The translations under genes were made by a program, and so were the position numbers. A DNA stretch of 64,000 nucleotides, from contig JAOVVO010000060.1 in assembly GCA_028564675.1 (NCBI GenBank), positions 1 to 64,000 of the forward strand, given 5' to 3'. Every line of letters starts with the position of its first letter. The stretch's first letter is position 1. The notes beneath the pieces are model-generated. The model was not told the DNA's origin. It saw only the letters and a program-made list of their open reading frames with translations, and ran no database searches. This DNA is from Onchocerca lupi (taxonomy: Eukaryota; Nematoda; Chromadorea; Rhabditida; Onchocercidae). Shown here piece after piece: positions 62,901 to 64,000 of the stretch.

Positions 62901-63938
62901 TAGATACTATTCGGTAATGAGAAGAAAGCTCAAGTAGGAAAAGATGGAGAAATTCCGGTTAGTGATGCAAGTGCTGGACCTTCTTTTTCAAATGACGATA
63001 CTATTGACGAAATGATTGCTGAAAAACATCTGAGATCGGAACGAGGAATGAGCGGAAATGAAAGTGAGAAAAGAAGAAAAACAGATGGTGAGATTGAGAC
63101 TAGTTATTGAAACGTCATTTATTCAATTAAACTTCTTCAGCGTTGACTATAGTTCGGTGAAGAATTCTGTAATTCGTGGTGAACGATCTTTTTTACGCCT
63201 AATTACGATGTGATACATCTTTGTGATTATTGAGAACTTTTTTTGCATCGATACTCAACATTTAATCAGATAGGCAGTAAAAACTATATAAGTTAAAAAA
63301 GGATTGTTATTGTTTCTTTGCTTTTGTTTTTTTCAATAATTGTTTCCCAGATGCAGTATCGAAATGACTTAAAAATTATGTCAAAGAAGCTTTGGTTCAT
63401 TTTGAACTTTTTTTGATTTTTATTTTCCATGAATCTTTTCTCCAATCTTTTTTCAGAAAAGAAAAGAAAAAAAGGAAAGAAAGATAAGAAGCACGGAAAG
63501 CAGTATTCGAAACGTCACAGTTCATTGTCATCGGATAGTGAAAAGGAATGGAAACTTTTGGAAAAGAAGTGCAAAATTTTTTTATGGCTTATTAATTTTT
63601 GTGTTTTTTGTAATTATTATTTGATTTTTTTTTTTTTGTATATATATCAAACTGAATGATTTTAGAAAAAAAGTGAAGGAATATTCACGATACTCAGGAC
63701 GGGAATTCGACAAGACTCGCAGGCGGCCTGGTTGGTTTTTGGTGCTTGATTTTGGCTAACACACCATAAATACTTGTTTTACATTATATCCTCGTGTCTA
63801 AAATGAATACTTTTCAGGAAGCGTTTATGTGCAATCGTATTACGTAGACAGTAATAAAAGAGTGCATGAAGGTTCGAAATGGCAATGGAATCGTGGAGAA
63901 AAAGATATCAAAGAAAAAACTAATACATTTTCTATGCA
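59909..63938 (+). CDS. Lys/Ser/Arg-rich probable nuclear protein (partial, runs off right edge)
   Basis: Twelve exons in phase: 59909-60001, 60065-60151, 60803-60942, 61025-61136, 61453-61588, 61679-61847, 62243-62286, 62382-62554, 62904-63087, 63457-63568, 63666-63730, 63818-63938. About 478 residues are visible, and the last exon ends at a GTAAGT donor. Seen: start MAKEEEEEEVKPSSSDAIIA, RKTNE-SMNHRERKEF, basic blocks (HKDKKSKRSRKSK, KHRSRSRSRS-like), acidic patches (ISDDEDDLPVG, ISDDEDEL), PRPLSEILAKVRAERDSTF, GPRPLEALGTQ, KKRKKGKKDKKHGK, and EYSRYSGREFDKTRRRPGSV. No folded domain is recognised. RS-like and bipartite basic motifs suggest a nuclear, possibly RNA-processing, protein (inference). 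The ATG follows a TTTTTAG acceptor with an 11 bp leader, typical of spliced-leader trans-splicing. Exon 3 may start at 60799 instead if another exon precedes it. It continues beyond the window. Confidence 0.75.
62623..62669. repeat. Perfect 19 bp intronic hairpin
   Basis: TTTGAAAAAGTTAAGCTAA (62623-62641) and TTAGCTTAACTTTTTCAAA (62651-62669) are exact reverse complements with a 9 bp loop (TCCTTTGGG). It lies in the intron between exons 8 and 9 of the Lys-rich gene. Confidence 0.9.
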
Positions 63939-64000
63939 GTAAGTAAATCTGTAATATGCAAATGCATTAGTTAGCTTTATTGGACGGCTTGATGTTTGAG

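Overview
The window looks like a piece of a nematode nuclear genome, most likely a filarial or related spirurid worm. It is roughly 70% A+T. Genes are split by introns of about 80 bp to a few kb, most ending in the nematode-style TTTCAG acceptor. All conserved proteins are metazoan in type. A decayed bacterial mreB fragment at 45.6-45.8 kb fits the Wolbachia-to-nucleus transfers known in filarial worms. The species cannot be named from sequence alone. Most open frames above 60 codons are chance frames or single exons, so the genes below were built exon by exon from splice sites, reading phase and protein family knowledge.

Layout. (1) 1.05-2.54 kb, minus: CNEP1R1/NEP1-R1 homologue, five exons, 128 aa. 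(2) 3.79-5.62 kb, plus: UBE2W-type E2, three exons, 151 aa, head to head with (1). (3) 5.6-21.9 kb: about 16 kb with no convincing gene, but with fold-back repeats, small tandem repeats and an orphan promoter-like block. (4) 21.94-35.85 kb, plus: complete SLC4 bicarbonate transporter, 22 coding exons, 1220 aa in the model. (5) 35.9-38.9 kb: spacer with a roughly 580 bp palindrome-bearing mobile-element-like sequence. (6) 38.87-40.67 kb, plus: TMEM41A homologue, five exons, 255 aa. (7) 40.7-49.35 kb: spacer with the minus-strand mreB fossil, a PDZ-like half domain beside it, and other weak exon candidates. (8) 49.4-54.3 kb, plus: proton-coupled oligopeptide transporter (POT/PEPT), ten exons modelled, about 693 aa. 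(9) 56.8-57.6 kb, minus: 3' exons of an unrecognised single-pass membrane protein, convergent with (8). (10) 59.9 kb to the right edge, plus: Lys/Ser/Arg-rich probable nuclear protein, twelve exons visible, running off the window.

The genes do not form a pathway. CNEP1R1 acts in lipin and nuclear-envelope lipid control, UBE2W in N-terminal ubiquitination, the SLC4 protein in acid-base transport, TMEM41A in the ER membrane, and the POT protein in peptide uptake. The last two transporters are functionally linkable only in general terms, because peptide uptake is proton driven and SLC4 proteins restore pH. No tRNA, rRNA or CRISPR array was recognised. All models come from reading the sequence without transcript data or searches. 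Exon ends are phase-checked, but first exons and GC-AG introns are the least secure parts.
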